A stretch of DNA of 64,000 nt, from the NCBI GenBank assembly GCA_032622095.1, contig CP136061.1:266669551-266733550 (forward strand), written 5' to 3'. How positions within the stretch are numbered: position 1 is the stretch's first letter; every line of letters begins with the position of its first letter. Both the position numbers and the translations under genes were made by a program. Positions 20,669 through 33,355 of this stretch are shown here, one piece after another. The notes beneath the pieces were generated by a model that had not been told where the DNA came from, did no database searches, and saw only the letters and a program-made list of their open reading frames with translations. Source of the DNA: Siphonodentalium dalli (lineage: Eukaryota; Mollusca; Scaphopoda; Gadilida; Siphonodentaliidae).

Positions 20669-21768
20669 TAGGTTAGTACTACTTTCATGTCATAATTGTA
20701 TATGCAAACTGCGAAAGTAACCAGGGATGTCAACTGACCTAAATGACGTCATTGTGATTTTGGGATGTTTTTATAGTCCATAATTCACCCCAATTGATAC
20801 AAAATTTGTAAATGGATATATGTTTCACTCTAAAACATCTATAAACCATTAGCTAAAGGCCAGCTTAGAATAACTATTAAAAAACCCAACAAACTATTTC
20901 GCTCTAAGCTGCACTCTGGTTTTTCCACGGTATGAATGCTAATTAGTTTGCTTGACCTAATAAATGTCATCAAATGTAACATTGAGGAAATGACAATTTT
21001 ACCTCATAAAATGCTTTTGTGCGATGGATAAATAAAATATGTAGCTAATGTTGTCGCTTAAACTATTTATGACTCGGCAGAACCTCGCTCAATAGATGCT
21101 CAAATCCCCCGCACAGACATAAATAGTTTAAGCGACAACACTAGCTACATATTCTACATTTATTACATAATCCAACACTTATTCCATTCATTAAACCCAT
21201 TCTATAAATTGTGATATTGAACATTCGTTGCATAACAGGAAATAATGCCAGTTGCCCTTTGACTTCCGGTTTGTCGTCTGTTTACATTCCATATGCTACG
21301 TCTCAAAATACTATGGCTTCCAATATTTTTCCAACAATCTCTTATGAATGAAGAGTTTGAAAAGTTATTTCATTAAATTTACATTTAAATACGTCAAAGA
21401 TTCTTTATTTATCTGGAACTATTTCTTTACTCGGGCAAACCACGCTTAGTTATGTGAAACATCGTCGCAGGTCTTTTTGAAGCCGATATTAGTTTAATGT
21501 CCCATTTGTTGATTTAAGTATGTTTTATCTAGGTTTTGGATCATGTAATAAATAGAATCTACAACTCCTCCCCAGTTTATAGCAGAATTTACAAAACTTG
21601 TCCAGTCAATTAGGTCTGAACCTCGCCAAAGGCTCGGTCCAGACCTAATTTACTGGACTCGTTTTGTAAATTCCCCTATAAACTGGGGCCTCGTAGATCC
21701 TCTATTTATTGTGCCTTTATAGACAAATAATATACCCAATCTTCAGATGGTCAATGTTTTATAAAAAG
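20669..21768. repeat. intergenic with two long hairpins
   Basis: Hairpin one (about 21027-21170) pairs ATGTAGCTA..TGTTGTCGCTTAAAC with its complement around a loop containing AGAACCTCGCTC. Hairpin two (about 21540-21716) pairs AATAAATAGA..TCTAC, CCCAGTTTATAG and AATTAGGTCTG with complements around AACCTCGCCAAAGGCTCGGT. No gene. Confidence 0.8.
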
Positions 21769-22159
21769 TTAACCCTTTACCCAACAGAACGGCCCTGTGC
21801 CAATGCATTCTCTTATATATGCGAGTCGACCATAGGTCGCCTCGCATATATAAGAGAATACATTGGCTTAACACATTAAAAATTATAAAATTGTTAAAGA
21901 ATGTAAGAAAAAATGGTAAAAAGTGTTAAAAAAAGATATTTTTTTAGGCCAATGCATTCTCTTATATATGCGAGGCGACCTATGGTCGACTCGCATATAT
22001 AAGAGAATGCATTGGCACAGGGCATAACTGTAACCATCACAATGTGGTCAATGAGCCGGTTCCAATGATATCCATATTTGTATGGTTTTATTGAGACAGA
22101 CCCAAGATAATTTAGGCTGTTGAAGCTTTATTTGGCCGGTTTGTTGGGTAAAGGGTTAA
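21769..22159. mobile_element. TTAA MITE (CCCTTTACCCAACA ends), complete
   Basis: TTAA at 21769 and 22156. Hairpins at 21800-21866 and about 21949-22016. Same orientation and almost the same length as the copy at 16689. Confidence 0.95.
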
Positions 22160-22549
22160 TTGAGTCTTGATATCTGGTTTTATAACATTTATATTCTAAT
22201 TGTGGCCTGTAAAAGATAGACAATCTTTAACATGTACTAATTCTGGTGCGAAACCTGTACATCAGGTCCTGAATTTATTTAGATCAACTCCAAACTCATG
22301 AGAGCTTTCCGATGAATGGCAACAAGCCATATTTCCGACTAAATCCTGAAAAGTTACCCATAATTCTGCTGTGGTTAAGGAGTTGATTATTTAGGGCATT
22401 ACTGTGGGGCATTAAGGAACGACGAGTTATCATTTAGCCTTGAATTATATTATGTATTATACAATTTTGTCACATTCCTGCGATTACAATATGTTAATTA
22501 ATGCATTAAATAATTATATACTGACTTCCTAGAATGTCAGGTGACATAT

Positions 22550-22680
22550 TTAACACTTTAATGTCGGGAGCTCACCTGGTGCAGCATTACAGATCCTGTG
22601 CCATGCATTCTCTTATATATGCAAGTCTCTCATAGGGAGCCTCCCATATATAAGAGAATGCTCTTGCTAACAAGGTCAAG
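22550..22680. mobile_element. TTAA MITE fragment, CATAGGGAGCC subfamily
   Basis: TTAA then CACTTTAATGTCGGGAGC, one hairpin with apex T-CTCTC-ATA-GGGAG-C, then interrupted by unrelated sequence (CCATTTGGAAGAGGAACC) shared with 17127. Confidence 0.65.
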
Positions 22681-22942
22681 GTAACATATATACCATTTGG
22701 AAGAGGAACCAAAAATATATATATTCCACCATAATACGGAACTGCTGTGGCAGATTCATTCCAAGACTTCCCCCATTGTCAACCCAGAACTTTCAAATGG
22801 TATATAATATGGAATATGTTCTACATAATGTGATCTGGGGGGGGGGGTTCGAAAATTAAGTAGGCCTTTAAAAGTTGAAAAAGCTAATAAAAAAAATGTA
22901 TACAAAAAATGATGATTCACTCTCTGTTGATAAAGGAATATT

Positions 22943-23202
22943 TTAGTCTTGACCCCTTCATGGCGGAAGCTATTCTGGGAGGGGGTGGGCATTAAAGATC
23001 CTGTGCCAGTTCATTCTCATATATGCTCCCATAGGGAGCCTCGCATATATAAGAGAATGCATTGGCCTACAAGGTCATTGTAAATATTGTTATTTCAGTT
23101 TCTCTTGTATTCTCTTGTATGTGAGGATCCCTATGGGAGACTCGAATATACAACAGAATGCATTCGCACAGGGTTTTCGCAAATTTTAGAAAGCTCCAGT
23201 CA
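22943..23202. mobile_element. TTAA MITE fragment, CATAGGGAGCC subfamily
   Basis: It starts CCCCTTCATGGCGG, holds two shortened hairpins facing each other (CTCCCATAGGGAG near 23027 and GATCCCTATGGGAGAC near 23126), and ends AGCTCCAGTCATG. Both TTAA targets are lost. Confidence 0.65.
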
Positions 23203-23254
23203 TGTTGAACTTATTATGTGAACATTTCCCTCAATAAATATTACTACTTCTGCA

Positions 23255-23640
23255 GATTTAGCTCACCTGAGACAAAGTCTCCGGTGGAGCTATATTCATC
23301 ACTCCTCATCCGTCGTCCGTCCATCCATCAACAATTCTTTAAACATCTTCTTCTCCAGAACCATAAGACAGAATGGGTTCATATTTGGTGTGGATGTTCT
23401 CTAGGTGACTCACATTCAGATTTGTTCAAATGAGGTCACCAAGTCAAATAGTTGCGAAGCCAGGGCCATAACTCTTTCCCTTCATAGTAATTCTTAAAAC
23501 AACTTCTTCTCAAATTCCATCGGGTGATTGCATTCATATTTGGTATGAAGGGTCCTTGTGTGACTGGGGTTAAGATTTGTTCAAATGAGGTCACTGGGTC
23601 AAACATGGGCGGAGTCTGGGACATAACTAAAAAAAAAAAA
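23255..23640. repeat. dispersed repeat with AGCTCACCTGAG head
   Basis: Begins TTTAGCTCACCTGAGAC, has a CCGTCCGTCCATCC run, then two loose tandem units around CAGATTTGTTCAAATGAGGTC / AAGATTTGTTCAAATGAGGTC, with the GGGCCATAACTC box. Ends in poly-A. Such repeats are common in bivalve genomes by general knowledge. Confidence 0.65.
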
Positions 23641-25756
23641 AAAATATTTTTATTGAACTACTTACTCAATTTAACCGAAAAGAAAACAATGAAAATCCTT
23701 TCTTTTTAAAACAAATTTGAATTACATGTTTTTTTTTTTTTAATTAAATTTAAAAAAACTATCGGCATTATAACATCCACTGGGGCACCCCAAAATCAGT
23801 CCAGGGTATGGGAGAAAAATTAGGAACAGACAGATTACCCTTGCCATTTGAAGGGTCAAATCCATATTACCTTGTTATTTCACGTTCCCATTGAAAATAA
23901 ATTTGTTTGACAAGTCATGACTTTCGCTATCAACAATAAGCTTATCAACAATATGCTTAATAAGTCAACACATGCCAGTCTCTCGCATGTGCTATGTGAT
24001 AGTAATTACTTGATACTGTTTGATAAACAAATAAGAGATTTATGGGAAGAATGGTTATCTTTGTCATTCATTTCAATTTAAATGAGCCATGTGTTTGTTC
24101 TTTGCAATTGTATACTCGACAGATGTTACAATATTTTTTATATAGGCTATTAACTATTTCATCTGTTCTAATAATGTCTTATTTATTATGCTGATAATTT
24201 CAAGAAACAATTATCAGTACTAGTGGTGGAATGCTGATAACTAATAATTTTGTAACTAATTTTGATGAAAATGAATCCACTTCAGCCTCTAAAACATACC
24301 CTTTGAAATTACAAGATCAGTGGATCTCATAGATTGGGTTTTACATTTGGTTCAAATAGGGGCAGATATAGGAGATTTACCCCATATATATGGATTCTTA
24401 GCTTCATTTATAAGCTCACCGCTTAATTTGGGGGGTGTCTAATGGGGTGGTGGTTCTGGTTTTGATCCCCAACTTTGGTATTCAGCGGAAAATATGTTGT
24501 AATTAGACTAACAAATCACTACATTTAGAATATTTCTAACTTTATGAGGGATGTCATATTGGAAATTTCCAACAGTAAGAGAGCTTGAAGTACCAATTGT
24601 AAAATGTAGTTTGGTCCAGTTGGGAATCGACTGGCTATTATAAGTCAGGGGTTTTCAGTTAGAAAACACCCTCTGCCTGTCAAAGAAGACCGACCCTCTA
24701 GCTATGTTCCTGTTTATAACTACTTGTGTTAACGTGACTTGACAACTACAGACTATTGTAGTCACCAAAGTCCCAGTCTTCTCCATCTTTAAAGTCAGGT
24801 GAGCACTCCACAGTCATTGACTGTCTTGTTTTTATTTGTCATCTGCTTTGATCCACTTGACATACCTCCAAATGAATAATAGACTATTCTGATGTACACT
24901 TTTTAACTGACTGGGAGAATCCATCTAGAATAGACAGGGTAAACAATTGTATATTTAAGGTATTTTTAAATGTTAAAAATAAAATATATTGATTATGTAT
25001 TAAAGATATTAGTAATTTATGTTATTATGTAACCTTGTCTGTTGCCGGAAATTTTATCTGTTTTTAATTTGAATACATTGTATTTTGAAAAGATGTATTT
25101 TTATAATATTACGCTTAATTTGCTTGTGATTCAGATGAAAATATTGTGAATAATAGAGTGTTAACCCCAGTGTCCGCGCTGGACTGAAATTTACTTTTGC
25201 CAAATAATTTGCCAAATGAAAATATTTTTTTGCCAAATTATTTTAGCATCCCTGATAATATCATTTTCGACACTCATGGTTTGAACGACTTTTGATATCG
25301 ATAGAAAAGCAGTTAGTTAATAATTAATTATACTCTCATCTCTATTGTGGCTAATCACTGAACAATACACTGGTAGAAGAGTTGCTTCATCAGAAGGGCA
25401 CATCACAGGAGGATTAGCCATGTAAACACCACCACCACACTAAATACTAGTAATCCCTCCAACCATCAGTACTAATGCTATTAGATTAACTGCATCTCTA
25501 TAGAGGTGTTAACTTTTCCTAAACCTTATAAAACACCACTAATATAATAATGTTGTAAGAGTTTCCTGAAATTAATGGTTTTGATTGACCAATATTTTTC
25601 AACTTTCTTGAGGAATAAAAAAAGTGACTTGACAAAACTTTTGCCAAATGAAAATATTTTTTGCCAAATTTGAATTTATAATATGTTTGTCATTGGCAAG
25701 TGATAGCATGAACCCTTGTTAACCCTTTCTATACTAACCTGACAATTAATTATCCC
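23641..25756. other. intergenic, nothing recognised
   Basis: AT-rich. A short sequence TTGCCAAATGAAAATATTTTT recurs at about 25209 and 25643. No gene or complete element seen. Confidence 0.5.
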
Positions 25757-26020
25757 TTAACCCTTTCATTATGGGAGCTGCGCTGGTACAGCATTAAAGA
25801 CCCTGTGCCAGTGCATTCTCTTATATATGTGAGTCTCCCATAGGGAGCCTCGGATATATAACAGAATACACAGGCTTACAAGATAAAGGTAAATATTGTT
25901 AGGCCAATGTATTCTCTTATATATCCGAGGCCCCATATGGGAGACTAGCATAATATAAGAGAATGCATTGGCACAAGGTGTTTGCAAAATTTCAGGAAGC
26001 TCCCCTTTCAGTGCCAAGTC
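25757..26020. mobile_element. TTAA MITE, CATAGGGAGCC subfamily
   Basis: TTAACCCTTTCATTATGGGA at the left, then two hairpins facing each other (apex T-CTCCC-ATA-GGGAG-C near 25832; right hairpin GCCCCATATGGGAGAC near 25931). The right end reads CCCCTTTCAGTGCCAAG, like an end of the GAGTGCC subfamily, so the copy may be a chimera. Confidence 0.75.
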
Positions 26021-26074
26021 CGATTTTTGTATCAACCCATATTTCCTTGATCATTTTTCAAATTTATTGATTAT

Positions 26075-26137
26075 AATAATGTGATACATTGATGGAAAGA
26101 GCTCTAAGAGCTCTTTCCATCAATGTATCACATTATT
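26075..26137. repeat. perfect 63-bp hairpin
   Basis: Two 30-nt arms with no mismatch (AATAATGTGATACATTGATG..GAGCTC and its complement) separated by the triloop TAA. Confidence 0.95.
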
Positions 26138-26889
26138 TAATTTGGATTATGGATTACTCATACGGAAATACAGATCAAGTTTGAATCAGGTTCGGTCTGC
26201 CCATCTTTACCACAGTTATCATACAACGCCCAGCTCCAAATAAAGCCATCGTTTCGGGGGACACTGTGGCCGGGCGGCCTTTTATTATACATGTATACGG
26301 CTACAGGCATATGTAAACTGTGTGCTTTGAGAGAATGTTAATGTGTGATATAATATAATAAATTGCATCCTCTATTTGACTTACTTATTATACCAATAAA
26401 GATATTAAACTGAAATATTGTGTTATTAACTATATATGAAATATATTAATACCTACATTTTTTTTGTTGTCTACATAGGCCCTTCCATGTGGCATTTGCC
26501 ACACATTTAGCCGCGCGGCAAAATCGTCTGGCATTTTCCACGGCAATGGTGAGTACTCGTATGTTTCTGTTGCGACTTGGGGAGGGAATAAGAGAAACTA
26601 CCGCCTATGAATCGCGCGGTACATGTGATGTGATTTTTTTCCTGATAATTTTGCGATTCACACGCGTCGCACACCGTCTTCCGATTTTGTTTTTGCATTG
26701 CTTACAATCATAACAATTTTCCCTGGTTAATTCATTTTTGAATCACCAGATCTCATTATATACAACATATTCCATATTACATGCCATTTGATAGAGGACG
26801 CTCCAAAACAGTTTATTTATCCGGTCGAATAAATTGTGAACATGTTGCTTTTGTCAAGGTACCAACGTGTGTTCTGTGCTTAATTATTA
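26138..26889. other. intergenic, nothing firm
   Basis: Holds a fragment TTTCGGGGGACACTGTGGCC (26255), the end of the repeat also at 43305, and a fragment at 26750 like the repeat at 32480 and 57115. A possible exon-like stretch at 26480-26549 is not supported. Confidence 0.45.
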
Positions 26890-27240
26890 CCCCCCCCCCC
26901 CCCGCAACGATTTGTGGGGGTATACTGGAATCAGCTTGTCTGTCAGTCTGTCCGTCTGTTCGTCTGTCGCACAGTCTGTCCATCTGTCTGTGGACAAAAT
27001 TTTGTCCGAGCTTTTATTCTTACATTTTCTGGTCAATATTTTTTAAACTTAGCACAGATATTTAGTACCTTGGGAACCTCTGCACCTGCGATTATTAGGT
27101 TTGTCCGATTTTCTTTTTGTGGAGTTAGCCCCCTTTTTCATTTTGACCTGGTATGTATACTGCCAGTTTATTATTCTGAATGGAACTCAAGGGGAATAAC
27201 TCTATCTCTTAGTTGTTAATTATGATGCATTCTGATTTAA
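26890..27240. repeat. dispersed repeat with (CTGT)n head
   Basis: Poly-C, then CAACGATTTGTGGGGGTATA, then TGTCTGTC-type runs, then GTGGAGTTAGCCCCCTTTTT. Same layout as the element at 19896 but with one unit. Confidence 0.65.
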
Positions 27241-27354
27241 CACCTCAGCAATGAGCTTGGAACCCAGGGGGAAAGAGAACAAGACCTTTTGTTGGTTAAC
27301 TATATTTATCAAGTTTATTTCAAATATACATCATATAATACGCAAATATTGAAT

Positions 27355-29530
27355 TGTGTAAAAATATAAAATGGGGAATGAGATGGTATTCTAGAGGGGA
27401 TTTCCTGCTGCAGTATATTATGACTTAGTTAAAGGTACTCAGTCCGATCAGACGGTCCCCATACCTGTATAGGTTAACCTATAAATATATATAATGGGAA
27501 TGAGATGGTATTCTAGAGGGGATTTCCTGCTGGAGTATATTATGACTTAGTTAAAGGTACTCAGTCCGATCAGACGGTCCCCATACCTGTATAGGTTAAC
27601 CTATAAATATATATAATGGAATGAGATGGTATTCCAGAGGGGATTTCCTGCTGGAGTATATTATGACTTAGTTAAAGGTACTCAGTCCGATCAGATGGTC
27701 CCCATACCTGTATAGGTTAACCTATAAATATATATAATGGGAATGAGATGGTATTCCAGAGGGGATTTCCTGCTGGAGTATATTATGACTTAGTTAAAGG
27801 TACTCAGTCCGATCAGATGGTCCCCATACCTGTATTACCTGTATAGGTTAACCTATAAATATATATAATGGAATGAGATGGTATTCCAGAGGGGATTTCC
27901 TGCTGCAGTATATTATGACTTAGTTAAAGGTACTCAGTCCGATCAGATGGTCCCCATACCTGTATAGGTTAACCTATAAATATATATAATGGGAATGAGA
28001 TGGTATTCCAGAGGGGATTTCCTGCTGCAGTATATTATGACTTAGTTAAAGGTACTCAGTCCGATCAGACGGTCCCCATACCTGTATAGGTTAACCTATA
28101 AATATATATAATGGAATGAGATGGTATTCTAGAGGAGATTTCCTGCTGCAGTATATTATGACTTAGTTAAAGGTACTCAGTCCGATCAGATGGTCCCCAT
28201 ACCTGTATAGGTTAACCTATAAATATATATAATGGGAATGAGATGGTAATCCAGAGGAGATTTCCTGCTGCAGTATATTATGACTTAGTTAAAGGTACTC
28301 AGTCCGATCAGATGGTCCCCATACCTGTATAGGTTAACCTATAAATATATATAATGGAATGAGATGGTATTCTAGAGGAGATTTCCTGCTGCAGTATATT
28401 ATGACTTAGTTAAAGGTACTCAGTCCGATCAGATGGTCCCCATACCTGTATAGGTTAACCTATAAATATATATAATGGAATGAGATGGTATTCCAGAGGG
28501 GATTTCCTGCTGCAGTATATTATGACTTAGTTAAAGGTACTCAGTCCGATCAGACGGTCCCCATACCTGTAATACCTGTATAGGTTAACCTATAAATATA
28601 TATAATGGGAATGAGATGGTATTCCAGATGGGATTTCCTGCTGCAGTATATTATGACTTAGTTAAAGGTACTCAGTCCGATCAGACGGTCCCCATACCTG
28701 TATAGGTTAACCTATAAATATATATAATGGAATGAGATGGTATTCCAGAGGGGATTTCCTGCTGCAGTATATTATGACTTAGTTAAAGGTACTCAGTCCG
28801 ATCAGACGGTCCCCATACCTGAATTACCTGTATTGGTTAACCTATAAATATATATAATGGAATGAGATGGTATTCCAGAGGGGATTTCCTGCTGCAGTAT
28901 ATTATGACTTAGTTAAAGGTACTCAGTCCGATCAGACGGTCCCCATACCTGTATAGGTTAACCTATAAATATATATAATGGAATGAGATGGTATTCCAGA
29001 GGGGATTTCCTGCTGCAGTATATTATGACTTAGTTAAAGGTACTCAGTCCGATCAGATGGTCCCCATACCTGTATAGGTTAACCTATAAATATATATAAT
29101 GGAATGAGATGGTATTCCAGAGGGGATTTCCTGCTGCAGTATATTATGACTTAGTTAAAGGTACTCAGTCCGATCAGACGGTCCCCATACCTGTAATACC
29201 TGTATAGGTTAACCTATAAATATATATAATGGGAATGAGATGGTATTCCAGAGGGGATTTCCTGCTGCAGTATATTATGACTTAGTTAAAGGTACTCAGT
29301 CCGATCAGACGGTCCCCATACCTGTATTGGTTAACCTATAAATATATATAATGGGAATGAGATGGTATTCCAGACGGGATTTCCTGCTGCAGTATATTAT
29401 GACTTAGTTAAAGGTACTCAGTCCGATCAGACGGTCCCCATACCTGTATAGGTTAACCTATAAATATATATGATGGAATGAGATGGTATTCCAGAGGGGA
29501 TTTCCTGCTGGAGCATATTATGACTTAGTT
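27355..29530. repeat. 122-bp tandem array, about 17-18 units
   Basis: The unit begins AATGAGATGGTATTCCAGAG (27377, 27499 and onward), passes TTAAAGGTACTCAGTCCGAT and GGTCCCCATACCTG, and ends CCTATAAATATATATAATGG. The period is 121-122 bp. Some units carry an extra 10-bp CCTGTATTAC or similar. Units differ at a few positions (C/T in GATCAGAYGG, G/C in CTGSAG). Confidence 0.97.
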
Positions 29531-30803
29531 AAACAGATGTGCAACAAACTTGGGCCCTGGGAATCGGGCATTTTCATTTCGAATCAAATCTCGAATCGAA
29601 TCAAATGATTCCGAATCGCATCGAATCTCGATTCGAATCATTGCATCAGGCATAGTAATTAGTGAAGAAGAAGATAATACATGACTCCGAGGCCGTACAA
29701 ATATCATTTTCTCACTTCCTAACAACGATAAATGGGTGTCAGTATACAATTTAATATTATCTTTAAATGAATCAAATGCATGTCTGACAAATTAAGTGCG
29801 CATTATGTGTGGCCGTCTCTGTTATACAATAATGAAACAGTATCAGAAGCAATATTGAAGCCAGAAAGAAATCGGGTTCACAAGTTTGACATGTATATGA
29901 AATTGTGTTAGATCAGTTGCAAAGTGGTCTATAGTTTCTATAGTATAGCTTAGGCCGACAACAATGTTATTTAACTTATTTATATGCGTTGGTATTATAA
30001 TATATCTTCGCAAAAAAAGCAATTAATTAATAAGAATGCAATTTAAATTGTGTTAGATCAGTTGCAAGGTTGTCTATAGTATAGCTTAGGTCGATAACAA
30101 TGTTATTTATATGCGTTGGTATCATGATATATCTTCTCAAAAAAAGCTATTAATTAATAAGAATGCAACTGGTGTCAATGATTCGATACAAATCGAAGTA
30201 ATTGCACACAACTAATGCTAGCCACAGTCAACTCTAGTATAAAATTGCCCAAAACCTGTTATTAATTTTTATCAACAAAAATTTTCCGGTTTGATGAATA
30301 TCTGACACAAAAAAGCCACTTGAATTTAGAGATATCCATCTTATTCTGCAATTTGGTCCGAGACCGTGTTCTCGTCGACTGTTTACTGGGCCACTTAGAA
30401 TAATCGGTTGTGAAAAATAATAGATTTCAAACATCGGTATCTGATCACTCTGAGCTTTGACGGGTGGGTTCCTCGACTCGAATCAAATATTTTTTACCCC
30501 CGAAGCCAAGAAAATAGTAATTTGCGAGCTTTAATTCATATTATGCATCTTTAAAATTTAGTTATCGGATTGGATATCACAAAATGACACTTTGTCTAAT
30601 AACAAATCAACTGATGATTGTATCACACGCGTGCTCTGAATTGTAGAATCAAATGAATACTCTTCTTGTTTTTACCTCAAGGAAATGAACGGAGTATTTG
30701 TAGTTTCGGGTGGGGGGGGGGGGTGTCCATGTTCCAACCATGTTAGCTTATCACTGCAATGAAGGCTTTGACTTTTAGAGACACAGAGATTGTGGCTTAA
30801 TTA
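29531..30803. repeat. intergenic with a local duplication and a dispersed repeat
   Basis: AATCGAATC-rich stretch (29557-29650). A direct duplication around GTGTTAGATCAGTTGCAA (about 29905 and 30051, 146 bp apart). The second copy of the dispersed repeat of 8900-9245 lies at about 30220-30545. No gene. Confidence 0.65.
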
Positions 30804-31080
30804 TGTTTGCTGGTTTCATCGAAGTCCCTCCTGATTTCATTCTGTTTTGCTGGTTTCATCGAAGTCCCTCCTGATTTCATTCTGTTTTGCTGGTTTCATC
30901 GAAGTCCCTCCTGATTTCATTCTGTTTTGCTGGTTTCATCGAAGTCCCTCCTGATTTCATTCTGTTTTGCTGGTTTCATCGAAGTCCCTCCTGATTTCAT
31001 TCTGTTTTGCTGGTTTCATCGAAGTCCCTCCTGATTTCATTCTGTTTTGCTGGTTTCATCGAAGTCCCTCCTGATTTCAT
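30804..31080 (-). repeat. 40-bp minisatellite over the PM20D2 stop codon
   Basis: Seven identical 40-bp units start at 30811 and every 40 bp to 31051; the last is partial. On the - strand each reads GAAATCAGGAGGGACTTCGA followed by TGAAACCAGCAAAACAGAAT. The coding sequence enters the array at its right end and its TGA stop (31037-31039) lies in the second unit; the remaining units fall in the 3' UTR. Confidence 0.97.
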
Positions 31081-31170
31081 CGAGTAGTTTGCTGCTCTTG
31101 TAGACGTCGAGTGCCGTAGCGGCCAGGATCTTCCCCTGCTGGATGGTGAGCTCATGCGCCCGATCTGTAT
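31037..31170 (-). CDS. PM20D2 exon 6 (terminal)
   Basis: The acceptor TTTAATTTTCAG precedes 31170. The first two bases complete an Asp begun in exon 5. Translation DTDRAHELTIQQGKILAATA then LDVYKSS..LLDEIRRDFDETSKTE and TGA. The LDV..LL..I..DF pattern is the usual PM20D2 C-terminal helix. The last 14 residues and the stop lie in the 40-bp minisatellite. Confidence 0.9.
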
Positions 31171-32477
31171 CTGAAAATTAAAGCCACGCATTGTGATTGA
31201 GCTCCTCATTTTATTATAGTAGCAGGGACGTGGCTAGAGGGTCTCCATTGTGGAGTCCACCTTGACATTCCAGCTCGATTTACCTCGCCCGATTTTTCGT
31301 TGCCCAACTTTTTTCGCCTTAGAGGCCAAGGTGTCAGTTTTTTTCACTCTGCAGATTTGTGTTTCCTTCATTTCGCCTCAGATCGCCGACGAATGGCTGG
31401 GGCTCAAAACAATTAATATTGATTTCCTTATTACAACCAAAGATAGAAGTAAAGACACCTTCAAGAAAAAATATAGTTCCATTTTAAATGTGTCTTCTCA
31501 TGTTGACGAAATTGTTCAAACCACCCTTATCACCCATGTTATCTCACAGTCCACACTAAATAACCCGACACAAATTGAGTATCATAATTATAATCTAATT
31601 CACATAATAATAACATTGATCGATGTCACTGCGCTAAGCTCTTACATCACTGTGCGTGCCAATAATACACATGTGACTTACTAAAAAAAATATGAGACTG
31701 GCTTTAGTGGCTAATTTTACATACAGCTTGAGCAAGAGCATATATAGTTGGGCAGATTTAATTGGGGTTGGGTTCTTGCTAACATGATTTCCGGAACATT
31801 TGATTGGTTTACCGATCATCTAATAAAATAGGGGTCATGTCACAAATATATACTCTGGCTATGCCCGTAGAAATCATTTTCCACCAGTACAAAATATTGG
31901 AATGTTTTAATGTTCCGACCTGTTCTGATGGGGAACCTTCTAACATTGAGCTACCATCACGTACAATGTATATAGAATGTAAGGAAATCTTACTAATAAC
32001 ATTACACTCATGAAATAGTCCAGTGCATTTATGGTTTCACCCGAAACTAATTGGAGTATATTTTTTTCTTTTCAGGAATAAGTACATAAAACATTTATAA
32101 ACAACATAATACAAATCAGCAAAAATCAGAAAAAAGGAAATTGTGAATTTTGTGACATAAAATTGGGGAAATCTTATAAAATCATAAAATTTTGAATTTA
32201 AGGGATGTATATTTCAATTTCACTAGTCCTCTCAGAACAGAAAAACTTTGCCAGAATCGTTCAGAATTTGTTCAGTTATGTGCCTTCAAAAACAGGAGTT
32301 TATTTGATTTTGGAGCCTCAATTATTTGGATTGAGCCAAATCCCATATTTTGCTGTAAACTATTTTTAAAGCTAAAGAAATCTGAAGGACTTTATAACTA
32401 TTTAATCATTTTATCACTAAAATATACACATACAAAATTATTATTTATGCATCTCTCACACAAAATATGCGTTCTTT

Positions 32478-32897
32478 TGGAACCCCAGATCACATTTTAT
32501 AAAATATATGCCATATTATATACCATTGGAAATAGGAAGCTTCAAAACATTGTATTATCAACTTATCCGGTGTAATAAACCGTGAACATGTTGTTTTTGT
32601 TGAGTTACCCACCTGTTTTTTTAAGTTTCATCTGGATTGTAGTGTATTATTTTCAATTGAAAAGGAATAACTATATTTTAAAGATAGAGTTATTCCCCTT
32701 CCACTGAAAATAAAGGGTTGTTTCTATGATTTCAGCTATTTTCTATTACTCTATGGGCACCTTCTTATTCACACCTTCCAAGTGTTGATGAATTATGGCA
32801 TTTTAATCAGATTATGGCATAGATTGTTCTTAAAACCGTATATCAGTACAGTGTAAAATAAAAGTAATTTGTGACTCAAAATTAAATGGACGTTGAA
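32478..32897. repeat. dispersed repeat, copy of 57104-57570 family
   Basis: Colinear with the element near PM20D2 exon 1: CCAGATCACATTTTATAAAA, GGAAGCTTCAAAACATTG, TTATTCCCCTTCCACTG, CTATTTTCTATTACTCTATG, then a degraded end AAAATTAAATGGACG. Confidence 0.75.
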
Positions 32898-33274
32898 CCA
32901 AATTTGTCTCTTGACACACATAACTCATGTGGTATATATATATGTAACTCAAATTGATATTCATATGCCCTGATTTTCTCATAACCTTTTAGTGTAAACA
33001 TATTTATTCCAATCATAATAAGTTATTATTAATAACATATATATATTTGACAAAGGTTTTGACAATAAAATAGAATAATATAGTTGGTCGATTGATTGTA
33101 AATGGGATTAAACAACAAGCCCAAGGGCTTTTATTAAGTTTGCTCCCCTTTTGTTTCGCGCCCACTCTTCATTAAGTGTAGAGGGGGGGGGGGGGTCGGA
33201 CGGGAAGGAATGGAAATATAATAATAATATATTATTGATGATGTCATGAGAGGCAGGGGAGAGAGGAAGAGAGA

Positions 33275-33303
33275 GAAGGGGAAAATAAAGAGAGAGAGAG
33301 AGG

Positions 33304-33334
<31 letters not shown>

Positions 33335-33355
33335 GGAGAGAGAGAGAGAGTGAGA
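33275..33355. repeat. (GA)n microsatellite
   Basis: About 80 bp of GAGA with occasional GGA and GCGA interruptions. Confidence 0.95.

Noticed and set aside
26480-26549. Exon-like stretch between CTACATAG and GTGAGTAC, with a CGICHTF reading
   Set aside because: Only about 70 bp, no partner exon in phase and no recognised family; chance splice-site matches are common.
31250-31684. 144-codon + strand ORF
   Set aside because: It lies inside PM20D2 intron 5, shows no motif, and its start (CACTCTGCAGATTTG text) resembles non-coding repeat near 55360.
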